Shown one piece after another: positions 28,217 through 37,113 of a stretch of 58,742 bases of DNA. Source of the stretch: Massilia yuzhufengensis. GTDB taxonomy: Bacteria > Pseudomonadota > Gammaproteobacteria > Burkholderiales > Burkholderiaceae_D. Below the pieces are notes generated by a model. The model did not search any database, was not told the origin of the DNA, and saw only the letters and a list, made by a program, of their open reading frames with translations. Each line of letters opens with the position of its first letter. Position 1 is the stretch's first letter. The stretch spans positions 1 through 58,742 of the forward strand of contig NZ_FOLD01000020.1 in assembly GCF_900112225.1 (NCBI RefSeq). The letters run 5' to 3'. The position numbers were made by a program, and so were the translations under genes.

Positions 28217-29140
28217 ATGAATTTTCGTACTGAAAAAGCACACGGACACCGGCAACTCAACCTGCGCGAATTCTTCCGCACGCTGAGCCAGCGCCGCACG
28301 ATCATCCTGGCCGTCCTCGGCGTCGGCTTCATTGTCCTGCTTGGCAGCCTGGTCGACCAGATCATCAACGCCAATCCCAAGATGCACCGCGCACTGATCG
28401 GTGGCGCAACGGCCGCCGCGGCCACGGCGCTGGGCACCTTGCCGGTTCTGCTGGCACAGAATTTCTCGAAACGCACCTACGACTGCTTCCTGGGCTTCGG
28501 CGCCGGCGTCATGCTGGGCGCCACCGCCTTTTCGCTCGTCATTCCCGCGCTGGCGGCTTCGCGCGCGGCCGGCGCCGGCAGCTGGGAAGCCAGCCTGCTG
28601 GTGGGGGCCGGGCTCATGGCGGGCGCGGGGGCCATCCTGCTGCTCAGCCGCGCCGTGCATGCGGAAGGCATCCTCGACCAGAGCGACGCCGGCGTGTCGC
28701 TGCGCCGGGCCTGGCTGTTCGTGTGGGCGGTGGCGCTGCACAACCTGCCCGAAGGGCTGGCGATCGGCGTCGGCTATGCCGGCATCGACATCGAAAAGGC
28801 CAATGCGCTGGCCACCGGTATCTCGATCCAGGACGTACCCGAAGGGCTGGTGGTGGCACTGGCGCTGCGCACGGTTGGCTACAGCCGGCTGACGTCGGTC
28901 GGCCTGGGCATTGTATCCGGCCTGATCGAGCCGGTCGCGGCCGCCTTCGGCGTGGCGCTGATCGGCATCGCGGCGGGGCTGCTGCCGGTCGCGCTGGCCG
29001 CAGCGGGCGGGGCGATGCTGCTGGTGATCGTCAACGACGTCATTCCCGAATCGCGCCAGAGCGGCAACGGCACCCATGCCAGCATCGCGCTGGTATTCGG
29101 CTTCATCCTGATGACGGTACTGGATACGGCGCTGTCTTAA
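28217..29140 (+). CDS. ZIP family divalent metal transporter
   Basis: 307 residues with about eight membrane helices after an N-terminal cytoplasmic stretch and an extra helix (about 31-50). The two ZIP signature helices are intact: HNLPEGLAIGVGYAG and QDVPEGLVVALALRTVG, containing the metal-binding His/Asn/Pro/Glu residues. ZIP proteins import divalent metals such as zinc, iron or manganese. Its position behind a manganese catalase and near a hemerythrin suggests manganese or iron, but that is inference. AGGG precedes the ATG by about 6 bases. Confidence 0.87.
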   Translation: MNFRTEKAHGHRQLNLREFFRTLSQRRTIILAVLGVGFIVLLGSLVDQIINANPKMHRALIGGATAAAATALGTLPVLLAQNFSKRTYDCFLGFGAGVMLGATAFSLVIPALAASRAAGAGSWEASLLVGAGLMAGAGAILLLSRAVHAEGILDQSDAGVSLRRAWLFVWAVALHNLPEGLAIGVGYAGIDIEKANALATGISIQDVPEGLVVALALRTVGYSRLTSVGLGIVSGLIEPVAAAFGVALIGIAAGLLPVALAAAGGAMLLVIVNDVIPESRQSGNGTHASIALVFGFILMTVLDTALS

Positions 29141-29148
29141 AAAGCCGC

Positions 29149-29178
29149 TTGACAGGAAAAATATGATGGGCGTAATAT
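29149..29178 (+). promoter_or_regulatory. Sigma-70 promoter of the tetR gene
   Basis: A perfect -35 box TTGACA (29149-29154) is separated by 18 bases from TAATAT (29173-29178). The start codon follows 27 bases later. The operator at 29158-29194 covers the -10 region and start site, implying direct repression. Confidence 0.75.
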
Positions 29179-29194
29179 GACGTTCATCATATTT
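29158..29194. promoter_or_regulatory. TetR operator, copy 1 (autoregulatory)
   Basis: Outer arms AAATATGAT and ATCATATTT form an inverted repeat, with an inner ATATGAC half-site. Bases 29160-29194 match copy 2 (29839-29873) at 28 of 35 positions, with the conserved blocks being AATATGATG, CGT, ATATGAC and ATCATATTT. It overlaps the tetR promoter. Confidence 0.75.
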
Positions 29195-29205
29195 AAGGCG
29201 CCACC

Positions 29206-29802
29206 ATGTCTACCTCCGTGAAAGCCAGCAAGCGCGAGCAGTCACACCACCGGATCGTCGAAGCCGCCAGCCGTGCCGTGCGCCGGCATGGCTACGCCGG
29301 CGTCGGCGTTGCCGAGGTCATGAAGGAAGCTGGCCTCACCCACGGGGGCTTCTATGCCCATTTCGACTCGCGCGACGCGCTGCTGGTGGAGGCCATCGAG
29401 CATGCGGGCGCCATCAGCAGCGCCTTGCTCGATGAGCGGATCGCGGCGCGGGCGCGCGACACCGGCAACCCGCTCCAGGCGCTGATCGAGCTCTACCTGT
29501 CCGACGAACACCTGGCCAATGCCGAGCACGGCTGCGTCGTGGGCGCGCTGGCCAGCGAGATGCCGCGCCAGGAAGAGGCGGTGCGCCAGGCATCGCTTCA
29601 GCGCGTCGACCGCCTGGTGCGGCGGGTGGCGTCGAGCCTGCCCGAATCCAGCGACTCGGGCCTGGCGAGCGTCATCGCCGGCGCCCTGGTCGGCAACCTG
29701 CAGCTGGCGCGCGTGCAGGGCGATAACGCCGACGGCAGGGCGGTGCTGGCGACCGCGCGCGCGGCGCTGGCCCGGCTGTTCGCATCAACACCCCATACTT
29801 GA
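29206..29802 (+). CDS. TetR/AcrR family transcriptional repressor
   Basis: 198 residues. The N-terminal helix-turn-helix (about 12-58) reads HHRIVEAASRAVRRHGYAGVGVAEVMKEAGLTHGGFYAHFDSRDALL, typical of TetR proteins. The C-terminal ligand domain is of the type found in regulators of electrophile or alcohol-responsive genes, with the conserved GCVVGALASEM segment. AAGG lies 7 bases before the ATG. It probably represses both itself and the downstream short-chain dehydrogenase, because nearly identical operators precede both genes. The inducer is unknown. Confidence 0.9.
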   Translation: MSTSVKASKREQSHHRIVEAASRAVRRHGYAGVGVAEVMKEAGLTHGGFYAHFDSRDALLVEAIEHAGAISSALLDERIAARARDTGNPLQALIELYLSDEHLANAEHGCVVGALASEMPRQEEAVRQASLQRVDRLVRRVASSLPESSDSGLASVIAGALVGNLQLARVQGDNADGRAVLATARAALARLFASTPHT

Positions 29803-29836
29803 TGTATCCCCGGCGCACGCCGGTTTCGCTCGCTCC

Positions 29837-29873
29837 AAAATATGATGATCGTCATATGACAAGAATCATATTT
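29837..29873. promoter_or_regulatory. TetR operator, copy 2 (dehydrogenase promoter)
   Basis: The same AAATATGAT...ATCATATTT design as copy 1, with an additional imperfect palindrome ATATGATGAT/CGTCATAT inside it. It ends 26 bases before the dehydrogenase ATG. No clear -35 box is visible, so this promoter is probably weaker than that of tetR. Confidence 0.7.
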
Positions 29874-29899
29874 CCACTTGTGCCAGAAAAGGAAATGCC

Positions 29900-30598
29900 A
29901 TGAAGATCCAGAACGCTACCGTCCTCGTCACCGGCGCCAACCGCGGCCTGGGCGCCGAATTCGCCCGCCAGGCGCTTGCCGGCGGCGCTAACAAAGTCTA
30001 CGCTGCGGCCCGCGATCCGGCCACTGTCACGCTGGCGGGCGTGGTCCCGGTCAAGCTGGACGTCACCGACGCCGCCGCAGTCGCCGCGCTGGCCGCGATG
30101 CTGGGCGACGTGGACCTGGTGATCAACAACGCCGGCGTTGCCAATACCGGCAACCTGCTGGCGGAGGAGGGCGCCGATGCGCTGCGCTGGATGATGGAAG
30201 CCAATGTCTTCGGCATGTACAACACCAGCCGGCACTTCGCGCCTGTGCTCGGGAAGAACGGCGGCGGCGCTTTCGTGAACGTGCTGTCGATCGCGAGCTG
30301 GAAGAGCAGCCCGATCCTGGCAGGCTACGCGGTTACCAAGGCCGCTGCCTGGAACCTGAGCAATGGCGTACGCGACGCGCTGCGCGCCCAGGGCACCCAG
30401 GTGCTGGGCGTGCACGTCGGCTTCATCGACACCGACCTCACGCGCGGCCTCGATATCCCGAAACTGTCGGTTGCCACCGTGGTGGAACGGGTGTTTGCGG
30501 CACTGGAGGCCGGCGCCAGCGAAGTGCTGGTCGACGAGAACACCCAGGCCGTCAAGCAGGGGCTGGTGGCGGAACCACCGCTTTACACGGTCGCCTGA
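29900..30598 (+). CDS. Short-chain dehydrogenase/reductase (SDR)
   Basis: 232 residues, a classical SDR. The NAD(P)-binding Rossmann motif is VLVTGANRGLGAEFA (about 9-23), the NNAG motif is in VINNAGVANTG, and the catalytic Ser-Tyr-Lys are in NVLSIAS...AGYAVTKAAAWNLS (YxxxK = YAVTK). The substrate cannot be deduced. An AAAGGA ribosome site lies 6 bases before the ATG. It is probably the regulated target of the adjacent TetR repressor, as the two share a 35-bp operator design. It ends just before a strong bidirectional terminator. Confidence 0.9.
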   Translation: MKIQNATVLVTGANRGLGAEFARQALAGGANKVYAAARDPATVTLAGVVPVKLDVTDAAAVAALAAMLGDVDLVINNAGVANTGNLLAEEGADALRWMMEANVFGMYNTSRHFAPVLGKNGGGAFVNVLSIASWKSSPILAGYAVTKAAAWNLSNGVRDALRAQGTQVLGVHVGFIDTDLTRGLDIPKLSVATVVERVFAALEAGASEVLVDENTQAVKQGLVAEPPLYTVA

Positions 30599-30613
30599 GT
30601 CCAGGACGCCAAG

Positions 30614-30652
30614 AAAAAACGCCCCGGCGCGCAAGGCGGCGGGGCGTTTTTT
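30614..30652. terminator. Bidirectional rho-independent terminator
   Basis: Arms AAAAAACGCCCC (30614-30625) and GGGGCGTTTTTT (30641-30652) form a perfect stem flanked by A6 and T6, so it can end transcription from the SDR gene on the plus strand and from the MFS gene on the minus strand. Confidence 0.9.
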
Positions 30653-30677
30653 CGTGTGCGGCGCGTGGCCGCGGGGA

Positions 30678-32021
30678 TCAGTCGCGGATTTCCAGCGCCC
30701 GGTTCAGGCTCAGCGCCGCCAGCGAACCGACCGCACCCGAGAGCAGGTACAGGCTCACGTAACCCAGTCCGAAGTGCGCCGACAGGCCCAGTGCAACCAG
30801 CGGCGCGAAGGCCGCGCCGACCAGCCATGCCAGGTCCGAGGTCAGGGCCGCGCCGGTATAGCGGTATTGCTGCTTGAAGTTCGCGGTGACCGCGCCGGCC
30901 GCCTGGCCGTACGACAGTCCCAGCAGGGTGAAGCCGACCAGGATGAAGATGTTCTGGCCGGTTTCGCCGCCATCCATCAGCGACGGCACGAAGCCCGAGA
31001 ACAGCGCGATCAGCGCTGCCAGGGTGCCCAGCGTGGTGCGGCGGCCGACCTTGTCGGCGATGAAGCCCGAGGCCAGGATGGCCAGCACCGCCAGCACCGC
31101 GCCATACATCTGGATGTGCAGGAACTCATCCATCGGGCGGGTGTCGTACAGCTGGATCCACGACAGCGGGAACACGGTGACCAGGTGGAACAGCGCGTAG
31201 CTGGCCAGCGCCGCCAGTGCGCCGATGGCGATGTTGCTGCCTTGCGACTTCACCAGCTCGCCGACCGGCGCCGGGTCGAGTTCGTGGGCGTCGAGCAGGC
31301 GCGAATATTCACTGGTCGAGACCAGGCGCAGGCGGGCGAACAGCGCCACCACGTTGATCATGAAGGCGCAGAAGAACGGGAAGCGCCAGCCCCAGACCAG
31401 GAAGTCGTCCGAGGTCAGGTTGGTGAGCAGGTAGGCGAACAGGCCGGCGGCGATCAGGAAGCCGATCGGGGCGGCCAGCTGGCCCAGCATGGCGTACCAG
31501 CCGCGCTTGCCCTCCGGCGCCGACAGGGCCAGCAGCGACGGCAGCCCGTCCCACGAGCCGCCCTGGGCCACGCCCTGGCCGATGCGCATCAGCGACAGCA
31601 GCACCACCGAGGTCATGCCGATCTGGCCATAGGTCGGCAGGAAGGAGATCACGACCGTCGACGTGCCCATGAGGAAGAGGGCGATGGTGAGCTTGATTTC
31701 GCGGCTGTAGCGTTTCTGGATCTCCATGAACAGCACGGTGCCAATCGGGCGCGCGATGAATGCAAAAGCAAATACAGTGAATGAATACAGCGTTGCTTCC
31801 AGCCTGTCTGCCCAGGGAAAGAACACCGCCGGGAAGACCAGCACCGAAGCGATGGCGTAGACGAAGAATTCGAAGTATTCCGAAGCCCGGCCGATGATCA
31901 CGCCGACGGCGATGTCGCCTGGGTGGATTTCGCCATCGCGGGCGTTGATGTTGCGGGCCCCGCTGGCAGGGTGGGTGATGGGTGCGGCGCCTGGGCCGCC
32001 GTAGGTCGTGTTGCTTTGCAT
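30678..32021 (-). CDS. MFS transporter, metabolite:proton symporter type
   Basis: 447 residues with 12 predicted membrane helices. The sequence GRASEYFEFFVYAIASVLVFPAVFF in helix 1 and FIARPIGTVLFMEIQKRY / SREIKLTIALFLMGTSTVVISFLPTYGQIG resemble the MHS (metabolite:H+ symporter) branch, which carries organic acids, betaines and similar compounds. The substrate is unknown. The frame is open upstream to 32096, but GGGAGA lies 8 bases before the ATG at 32021 (MQSNTTYGG), which I chose. It diverges from cyoA and ends at a strong terminator. It resembles the transporter at 55962-57263. Confidence 0.83.
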   Translation of the reverse strand: MQSNTTYGGPGAAPITHPASGARNINARDGEIHPGDIAVGVIIGRASEYFEFFVYAIASVLVFPAVFFPWADRLEATLYSFTVFAFAFIARPIGTVLFMEIQKRYSREIKLTIALFLMGTSTVVISFLPTYGQIGMTSVVLLSLMRIGQGVAQGGSWDGLPSLLALSAPEGKRGWYAMLGQLAAPIGFLIAAGLFAYLLTNLTSDDFLVWGWRFPFFCAFMINVVALFARLRLVSTSEYSRLLDAHELDPAPVGELVKSQGSNIAIGALAALASYALFHLVTVFPLSWIQLYDTRPMDEFLHIQMYGAVLAVLAILASGFIADKVGRRTTLGTLAALIALFSGFVPSLMDGGETGQNIFILVGFTLLGLSYGQAAGAVTANFKQQYRYTGAALTSDLAWLVGAAFAPLVALGLSAHFGLGYVSLYLLSGAVGSLAALSLNRALEIRD

Positions 32022-32109
32022 GTGTTCGTCTCCCGAAGCCTGTTGCCTGATTCCTGATATCTGCTGTACTACGGCCTGTTCTTGCAGTAATTGCAATATA
32101 GCAAGGGTG

Positions 32110-32122
32110 GGACAAAGTGTCC
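32110..32122. promoter_or_regulatory. Inverted repeat in the cyoA/MFS divergent region
   Basis: A perfect 13-base repeat GGACA-AAG-TGTCC lies between the divergent start codons of the MFS transporter and cyoA, 69 bases before the cyoA ATG. A smaller repeat TTGCA-N5-TGCAA is at 32082-32096. Either may be an operator; no regulator is identified. Confidence 0.35.
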
Positions 32123-32191
32123 AATGGTTGCCGTAGGCCTTAATCGGTACAGTAGCATGTTCTTATTCCCATGTAACGTTAGATACCTAGC

Positions 32192-33229
32192 ATGATTCCT
32201 AAAATTGTCCGCCGCGGACTCCCTTTACTGCTGCTTGCGCTGCTGTCCGGCTGCAACACGGTCGTAATGAATCCCAACGGCGATATAGCAAGACAGCAGG
32301 CCGACCTGATCACCGTCTCGGTCCTGCTGATGTTGATCATCATCGTCCCGGTGATGCTCCTGACCGTCTTTTTCGCCTGGCGCTACCGCAAGGGTAATAC
32401 CGAAGCGAAGTACGAGCCGGACTGGGACCACTCGACCAAGCTCGAGCTGGTGATCTGGGGCGCGCCGCTCCTGATCATCATCGTGCTGGGCCTGATCACC
32501 TGGGTCTCGACCCACAAGCTGGACCCCTACCGCCCGCTCGACCGCATCGACGCCAACCGCCCGATCGCCGCGTCGACCAAGCCGCTCGAGGTGCAGGTCG
32601 TGGCGCTGGACTGGAAATGGCTGTTCATCTATCCGGAGCAGGGCATCGCTTCGGTGAACGAACTGGTGACGCCGATCGACACCCCGATCCGCTTCAAGAT
32701 CACCGCCTCGACCGTGATGAACGCCTTCTACATCCCGACCCTGGCCGGCATGATCTACGCGATGCCGAGCATGGAGACCACCCTGAACGCCGTGCTGAAC
32801 AAGAGCGGCGACTACGAAGGCCGGTCGACCAACTTCAGCGGCGAAGGCTTCTCGCACATGACCTTCGGCTACAAGGGCGTCAGCGCCGCCGAGTTCGACG
32901 CCTGGGTGCAGAAGATGAAGGCCACCCCTGGCGCACTGAACCGCGCCGGCTACCTGGAACTGGAAAAGCCGACCGTGCGCGAGCCGGTCCGCCACTACGG
33001 CAACGTGGAAGCGGCGCTGTTCACCCGCATCCTGAACCGTTGCGTGGCCGACGGCAGCGTCTGCATGAACCAGCAGATGGCCGACGACCACAAGCGTGCG
33101 CAAGTCGCCGCCGCCGTCAAGCAACTGCCAAAAGCCAATCCCGCCCAGCTGGCGGAACTGGAAATGTGCGTGACGCCGGCAGCCGGCGGCGTGCCCGGCA
33201 GCATCCCTAACAATATTGTGAAGAAGTAA
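32192..33229 (+). CDS. cyoA: Cytochrome bo3 quinol oxidase subunit II
   Basis: 345 residues. Lipoprotein signal with lipobox LLSGC (C21), then two membrane helices (about 41-63 and 85-105) and a periplasmic cupredoxin-like domain containing [26 protein letters not shown]. The CuA ligands of cytochrome c oxidases are absent, as expected for a quinol oxidase: [11 protein letters not shown] replaces the Cys-containing loop. This subunit assembles with CyoB/C/D in the inner membrane to oxidise ubiquinol and reduce oxygen. It is the first gene of a long coupled operon and starts 2 bases before cyoB. Confidence 0.95.
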   Translation: MIPKIVRRGLPLLLLALLSGCNTVVMNPNGDIARQQADLITVSVLLMLIIIVPVMLLTVFFAWRYRKGNTEAKYEPDWDHSTKLELVIWGAPLLIIIVLGLITWVSTHKLDPYRPLDRIDANRPIAASTKPLEVQVVALDWKWLFIYPEQGIASVNELVTPIDTPIRFKITASTVMNAFYIPTLAGMIYAMPSMETTLNAVLNKSGDYEGRSTNFSGEGFSHMTFGYKGVSAAEFDAWVQKMKATPGALNRAGYLELEKPTVREPVRHYGNVEAALFTRILNRCVADGSVCMNQQMADDHKRAQVAAAVKQLPKANPAQLAELEMCVTPAAGGVPGSIPNNIVKK

Positions 33230-33231
33230 TC

Positions 33232-35235
33232 ATGCAAGACTCATTCGACCTGACGAAGCTCATCTTCGGCCGGCTCAGCTGGGACGCGATTCCCTTCCAT
33301 GAGCCGATCCTGCTGGCGACCTTCGCCGGCGTGATCGCGGGCGGCATTGGCCTGGTGGCCCTGATCACCTACTTCCGCCAGTGGGGCGGCCTGTGGAACA
33401 ACTGGATCACCAGTATCGACCACAAGAAAATCGGCATCATGTACATGATCCTCGGCCTGGTGATGCTGCTGCGCGGCTTCGCCGATGCGCTGATGATGCG
33501 GGCCCAGCAGGCATTCGCCTTCGGCTCCAACCACGGCTTCCTGCCGCCGGACCACTACGACCAGATCTTCACCGCCCACGGCGTGATCATGATCTTCTTC
33601 GTGGCGATGCCGCTGGTGACGGGCCTGATGAACTACGTCGTGCCGCTCCAGATCGGCGCCCGCGACGTGGCCTTCCCGTTCCTGAACAACTTCTCGTTCT
33701 GGATGACCACCATGGGCGCCGTGCTCGTGATGGCCTCGCTGTTCGTGGGTGAATTCGCGCGTACCGGCTGGCTGGCCTATCCGCCGCTGTCGGGCATCCT
33801 CGCCAGCCCCGGCGTGGGCGTGGACTACTACATCTGGTCGCTGCAGATCGCCGGCGTCGGCACCTTGCTCTCGGGCGTGAACCTGATCGTCACCATCATC
33901 AAGATGCGCGCACCGGGCATGGGCCTGATGAAGATGCCGGTCTTCGTCTGGACCTCGCTGTGCACCAACATCCTGATCGTGATGTCGTTCCCGATCCTGA
34001 CCGCCGTGCTGGCCATGCTGGGCATGGACCGCCTGTTCGACACCGCCTTCTTCACGAACGACCGCGGCGGCAACGCCATGATGTACGTGAACCTGATCTG
34101 GATCTGGGGCCACCCGGAAGTCTACATCCTGATCCTGCCGGCCTTCGGCATCTTCTCGGAAGTGGTCTCGACCTTCTGCGGCAAGCGCCTGTTCGGCTAC
34201 ACCTCGATGGTCTATGCCACCGTCGTGATCATGATCCTGTCCTACCTGGTGTGGCTGCACCACTTCTTCACCATGGGGTCGGGGGCCAGCGTCAATTCCT
34301 TCTTCGGCATCACCACGATGATCATCTCGATCCCGACCGGGGCCAAGATCTTCAACTGGCTGTTCACGATGTACAAGGGCCGCATCCGCTTCGAACTGCC
34401 GATGATGTGGACCGTCTCGTTCATGCTGACCTTCACCATCGGCGGCATGACCGGCGTGATGCTGGCGATTCCCGCGGCCGACTTCGTGCTGCACAACTCG
34501 CTGTTCCTGATCGCCCACTTCCACAACGTGATCATCGGCGGTGTCGTGTTCGGCCTGTTCGCCGGCTTCAACTACTGGGCGCCGAAGATGTTCGGCGTGA
34601 AGCTGAACCAGTTCTGGGGCCATGTCTCGTTCTGGCTGTGGTCGATCGGCTTCTGGGTCGCCTTCACCCCGCCGTACATCCTGGGCTTCATGGGCTATAC
34701 CCGCCGCGTGAGCCACTTCGAGGACGCATCGGTGCAGTGGCTGTTCCAGATCTCGTTCGCGGGCACCCTGATGATCGCCGGCGGTATCGGCGCACTGCTG
34801 CTGCAGATCTTCTTCACCTGGAAAGACCGCGCCAAGCTGCGCGACGTCACCGGCGACCCATGGGATGGCCGTACGCTGGAATGGGCGACCACGTCGCCGC
34901 CGGCCGACTACAACTTCGCGTTCACGCCGGTGGTGCACGACAACGACACCTTCGCCGACATGAAGAAGAACGGCTACCAGCGTCCACTGAAGGACTATGT
35001 GGCCATCCACATGCCAAGCAATACCTGGGCCGGCTTCGTGATCTCGGCGCTGGCGGCAGCGGTAGGCTTCGCGATCATCTGGCACATGTGGCTGCTGACC
35101 GCCGTGTCCTTCGTCGCCCTGCTGGCCGCGGTCATCGTCCACACCTTCAACTACAAGCGCGACTACTACATCTCGGCGGAAGAAGTCACCCGTACCGAAG
35201 AAGCGCATACCCGTCTGCTGGAAAGCCATGTCTGA
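33232..35235 (+). CDS. cyoB: Cytochrome bo3 quinol oxidase subunit I
   Basis: 667 residues, normal for CyoB, with about 15 membrane helices. It carries the haem b and the binuclear haem o3/CuB centre. Recognisable features are [28 protein letters not shown], the haem-ligand region [16 protein letters not shown], the CuB motif [15 protein letters not shown] with the His-Tyr pair, HHFFTMG, and [10 protein letters not shown] near the other haem ligands. The oxidase pumps protons. It overlaps cyoC by 8 bases. Confidence 0.97.
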   Translation: MQDSFDLTKLIFGRLSWDAIPFHEPILLATFAGVIAGGIGLVALITYFRQWGGLWNNWITSIDHKKIGIMYMILGLVMLLRGFADALMMRAQQAFAFGSNHGFLPPDHYDQIFTAHGVIMIFFVAMPLVTGLMNYVVPLQIGARDVAFPFLNNFSFWMTTMGAVLVMASLFVGEFARTGWLAYPPLSGILASPGVGVDYYIWSLQIAGVGTLLSGVNLIVTIIKMRAPGMGLMKMPVFVWTSLCTNILIVMSFPILTAVLAMLGMDRLFDTAFFTNDRGGNAMMYVNLIWIWGHPEVYILILPAFGIFSEVVSTFCGKRLFGYTSMVYATVVIMILSYLVWLHHFFTMGSGASVNSFFGITTMIISIPTGAKIFNWLFTMYKGRIRFELPMMWTVSFMLTFTIGGMTGVMLAIPAADFVLHNSLFLIAHFHNVIIGGVVFGLFAGFNYWAPKMFGVKLNQFWGHVSFWLWSIGFWVAFTPPYILGFMGYTRRVSHFEDASVQWLFQISFAGTLMIAGGIGALLLQIFFTWKDRAKLRDVTGDPWDGRTLEWATTSPPADYNFAFTPVVHDNDTFADMKKNGYQRPLKDYVAIHMPSNTWAGFVISALAAAVGFAIIWHMWLLTAVSFVALLAAVIVHTFNYKRDYYISAEEVTRTEEAHTRLLESHV

Positions 35236-35866
35236 ACTTAAAGCAACCATGCCCGGCGCCCTGAGCGCCGACGAGGTGACCGCGCGCTACCTGGTGCGCG
35301 AGCACCACCCGGAGAACGGAACCCTGCTGGGGTTCTGGATCTACCTGATGAGCGACTGCCTCATCTTCGCGTCCCTGTTCGCCACCTATGCGGTGCTGGG
35401 CCGTAACTACGCCGGCGGCCCGTCCGGCGCCGAGCTGTTCGACCTGTCGCTGATCGCCATTAACACCGGCTTCCTGCTGCTGTCGTCGATTACCTTCGGC
35501 TTCGCGATGATCTCGGCCCAGGCCAGGAATGTCGGCAAGACCATCCTGTGGATGGGCGTGACCGGCCTGCTCGGCCTGGCCTTCCTGTCGCTGGAACTGT
35601 ACGAGTTCTACCACCTGATCCATGAAGGCGCCGGCCCGTCGCGCAGTGGCTTCCTGACCGCGTTCTTCTCGCTGGTCGGCACCCACGGCCTGCACGTGCT
35701 GTTCGGCTTCGTGTGGCTGGTCACCCTGATGGTCCAGCTCAAGAAGCACGGCCTCACCGGCGAGAACTTCCGCCGCCTGCAGTGCCTGTCGCTGTTCTGG
35801 CACTTCCTGGACGTGGTCTGGATCTTCGTCTTCACCTTTGTTTACCTGATGGGAGTGCTGCCATGA
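35228..35866 (+). CDS. cyoC: Cytochrome bo3 quinol oxidase subunit III
   Basis: 212 residues with five membrane helices. Typical CyoC segments are [62 protein letters not shown] and [23 protein letters not shown]. The subunit stabilises the catalytic core. Its start overlaps the cyoB stop by 8 bases, and its stop overlaps the cyoD start by 4 bases (ATGA). Confidence 0.96.
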   Translation: MSELKATMPGALSADEVTARYLVREHHPENGTLLGFWIYLMSDCLIFASLFATYAVLGRNYAGGPSGAELFDLSLIAINTGFLLLSSITFGFAMISAQARNVGKTILWMGVTGLLGLAFLSLELYEFYHLIHEGAGPSRSGFLTAFFSLVGTHGLHVLFGFVWLVTLMVQLKKHGLTGENFRRLQCLSLFWHFLDVVWIFVFTFVYLMGVLP

Positions 35867-36270
35867 GCGCCCAACACCACGAGCACGGCCATGACGGCCA
35901 CGCGCATGGTCACGATACCTACGTGACGCACTACAGCGCCAGGGACTATGCGATCGGCTTCGTGCTGTCGCTGGTCCTGACTGCGATCCCGTTCTGGCTG
36001 GTGATGGCCAATGTGCTGCCGACCGACACCACCCGTTTCGTGATCCTCGGCTTCGCCGCCGTGCAGGTCGTCGTCCAGATGATCTACTTCCTGCACTTGA
36101 ACTCGAAGTCGGAAGAGGGCTGGAACATGATGGCCCTCATCCTCACCGTCGTCCTGCTGGTGATCGTGCTGTCCGGCTCGATCTGGGTCATGTACCACAT
36201 GAACGCCAACATGATGCCGGCCATGGGCGGCGCCAGCGACACCACCCACGGCACCCACGACATGCCGTGA
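35863..36270 (+). CDS. cyoD: Cytochrome bo3 quinol oxidase subunit IV
   Basis: 135 residues with three membrane helices, beginning with a His-rich N-terminus (HHEHGHDGHAHGHD) that could bind metal ions. Family features are RDYAIGFVLSLVLTAIPFWLVM, QVVVQMIYFLHLNSKSEEGWN and IVLSGSIWVMYHMN. It assists CuB insertion and assembly of the oxidase. No cyoE (haem O synthase) follows; a SURF1 gene takes that place, starting at the cyoD stop codon. Confidence 0.94.
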   Translation: MSAQHHEHGHDGHAHGHDTYVTHYSARDYAIGFVLSLVLTAIPFWLVMANVLPTDTTRFVILGFAAVQVVVQMIYFLHLNSKSEEGWNMMALILTVVLLVIVLSGSIWVMYHMNANMMPAMGGASDTTHGTHDMP

Positions 36271-37091
36271 TGCTGGACCAGCGCGACCAGCCGGCGGGAC
36301 CCGCCAGGCATCCACCCCGCAGCGCCTTCGCGCGCCGCGTGGCGGCGCTGGCGGCCCTGCTGCTGGCCGTGCTGTTCGTGGGGCTCGGCACCTGGCAGGT
36401 GATCCGCCTGCAGTGGAAGCTGGACCTCATCGCACGGGTCGATGCACGCGTGCACGCTGCCCCGGCCGCGCCGCCCCCGGTGGCGCGCTGGGCGCAGGTT
36501 TCCAAAAAATCCGACGAATACCGGCGCGTGCGCGTGTCCGGGCACTACCTCTACGATTACACCACCCCGGTCCAGGCGCTCAGTGAGCTGGGCGCGGGCT
36601 TCTGGCTGCTCACGCCGCTGTGCACGGCGGATAACCACATCGTCTTCATCAACCGCGGTTTCATCCCCGCCGCCGAGAACAAGCCGGGCACCTATGCCGC
36701 CCGGCGTGCCGGAGCCAACCCGTGCGCGGGCGGCGGCGAGCAGGTAACGGTGACCGGCCTGCTGCGCATCGCCGAACCCGGTGGCGGCTTCCTGCGTGAA
36801 AACGACCCGGCGGGCAACCGCTGGTATTCGCGCGACGTCGCCTTGCTGGCCAAGACGCGCGGCCTGGCGGGCGTGGCGCCGAACGGCGCTCCTGTGGTCG
36901 CCCCGTTCTTCATCGACGCCGGCAAGGGTCAGGACCCGGTCGCCGCGCCGCAGCGCGCGGTCGGCGGCCTGACCGTCATCGCGTTCCAGAATAATCACCT
37001 CGTCTACGCCCTCACTTGGTATGCTCTGGCCCTGATGGTGCTGGGGGCCTGGTGGTGGATCGGCCGTCACGGCGCCAAAGCCGACGACTGA
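36270..37091 (+). CDS. SURF1 family oxidase assembly protein
   Basis: 273 residues. Two membrane helices, one near the N-terminus (about 25-42) and one near the C-terminus (HLVYALTWYALALMVLGAWWW), flank a periplasmic domain with the SURF1 signatures VLFVGLGTWQVIRLQWK and IVFINRGFIP. SURF1 proteins help insert haem into terminal oxidases, mainly haem a in aa3 enzymes, but copies inside bo3 operons are common in proteobacteria. The ATG overlaps the cyoD stop (TGATG); a GTG 3 bases earlier is an alternative. The regB-type gene starts 22 bases downstream. Confidence 0.87.
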   Translation: MLDQRDQPAGPARHPPRSAFARRVAALAALLLAVLFVGLGTWQVIRLQWKLDLIARVDARVHAAPAAPPPVARWAQVSKKSDEYRRVRVSGHYLYDYTTPVQALSELGAGFWLLTPLCTADNHIVFINRGFIPAAENKPGTYAARRAGANPCAGGGEQVTVTGLLRIAEPGGGFLRENDPAGNRWYSRDVALLAKTRGLAGVAPNGAPVVAPFFIDAGKGQDPVAAPQRAVGGLTVIAFQNNHLVYALTWYALALMVLGAWWWIGRHGAKADD

Positions 37092-37113
37092 ACCACCCAC
37101 GCATACAAGGGCA

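Noticed and set aside
33241..35250. Long open frame antisense to cyoB
   Set aside because: Mirror frame of a strongly conserved oxidase subunit; its translation is His/Asp/Gln-rich noise.
36267..36269. GTG as the SURF1 start
   Set aside because: An ATG directly follows at 36270 and gives the same frame; the choice is not decisive but ATG is preferred.
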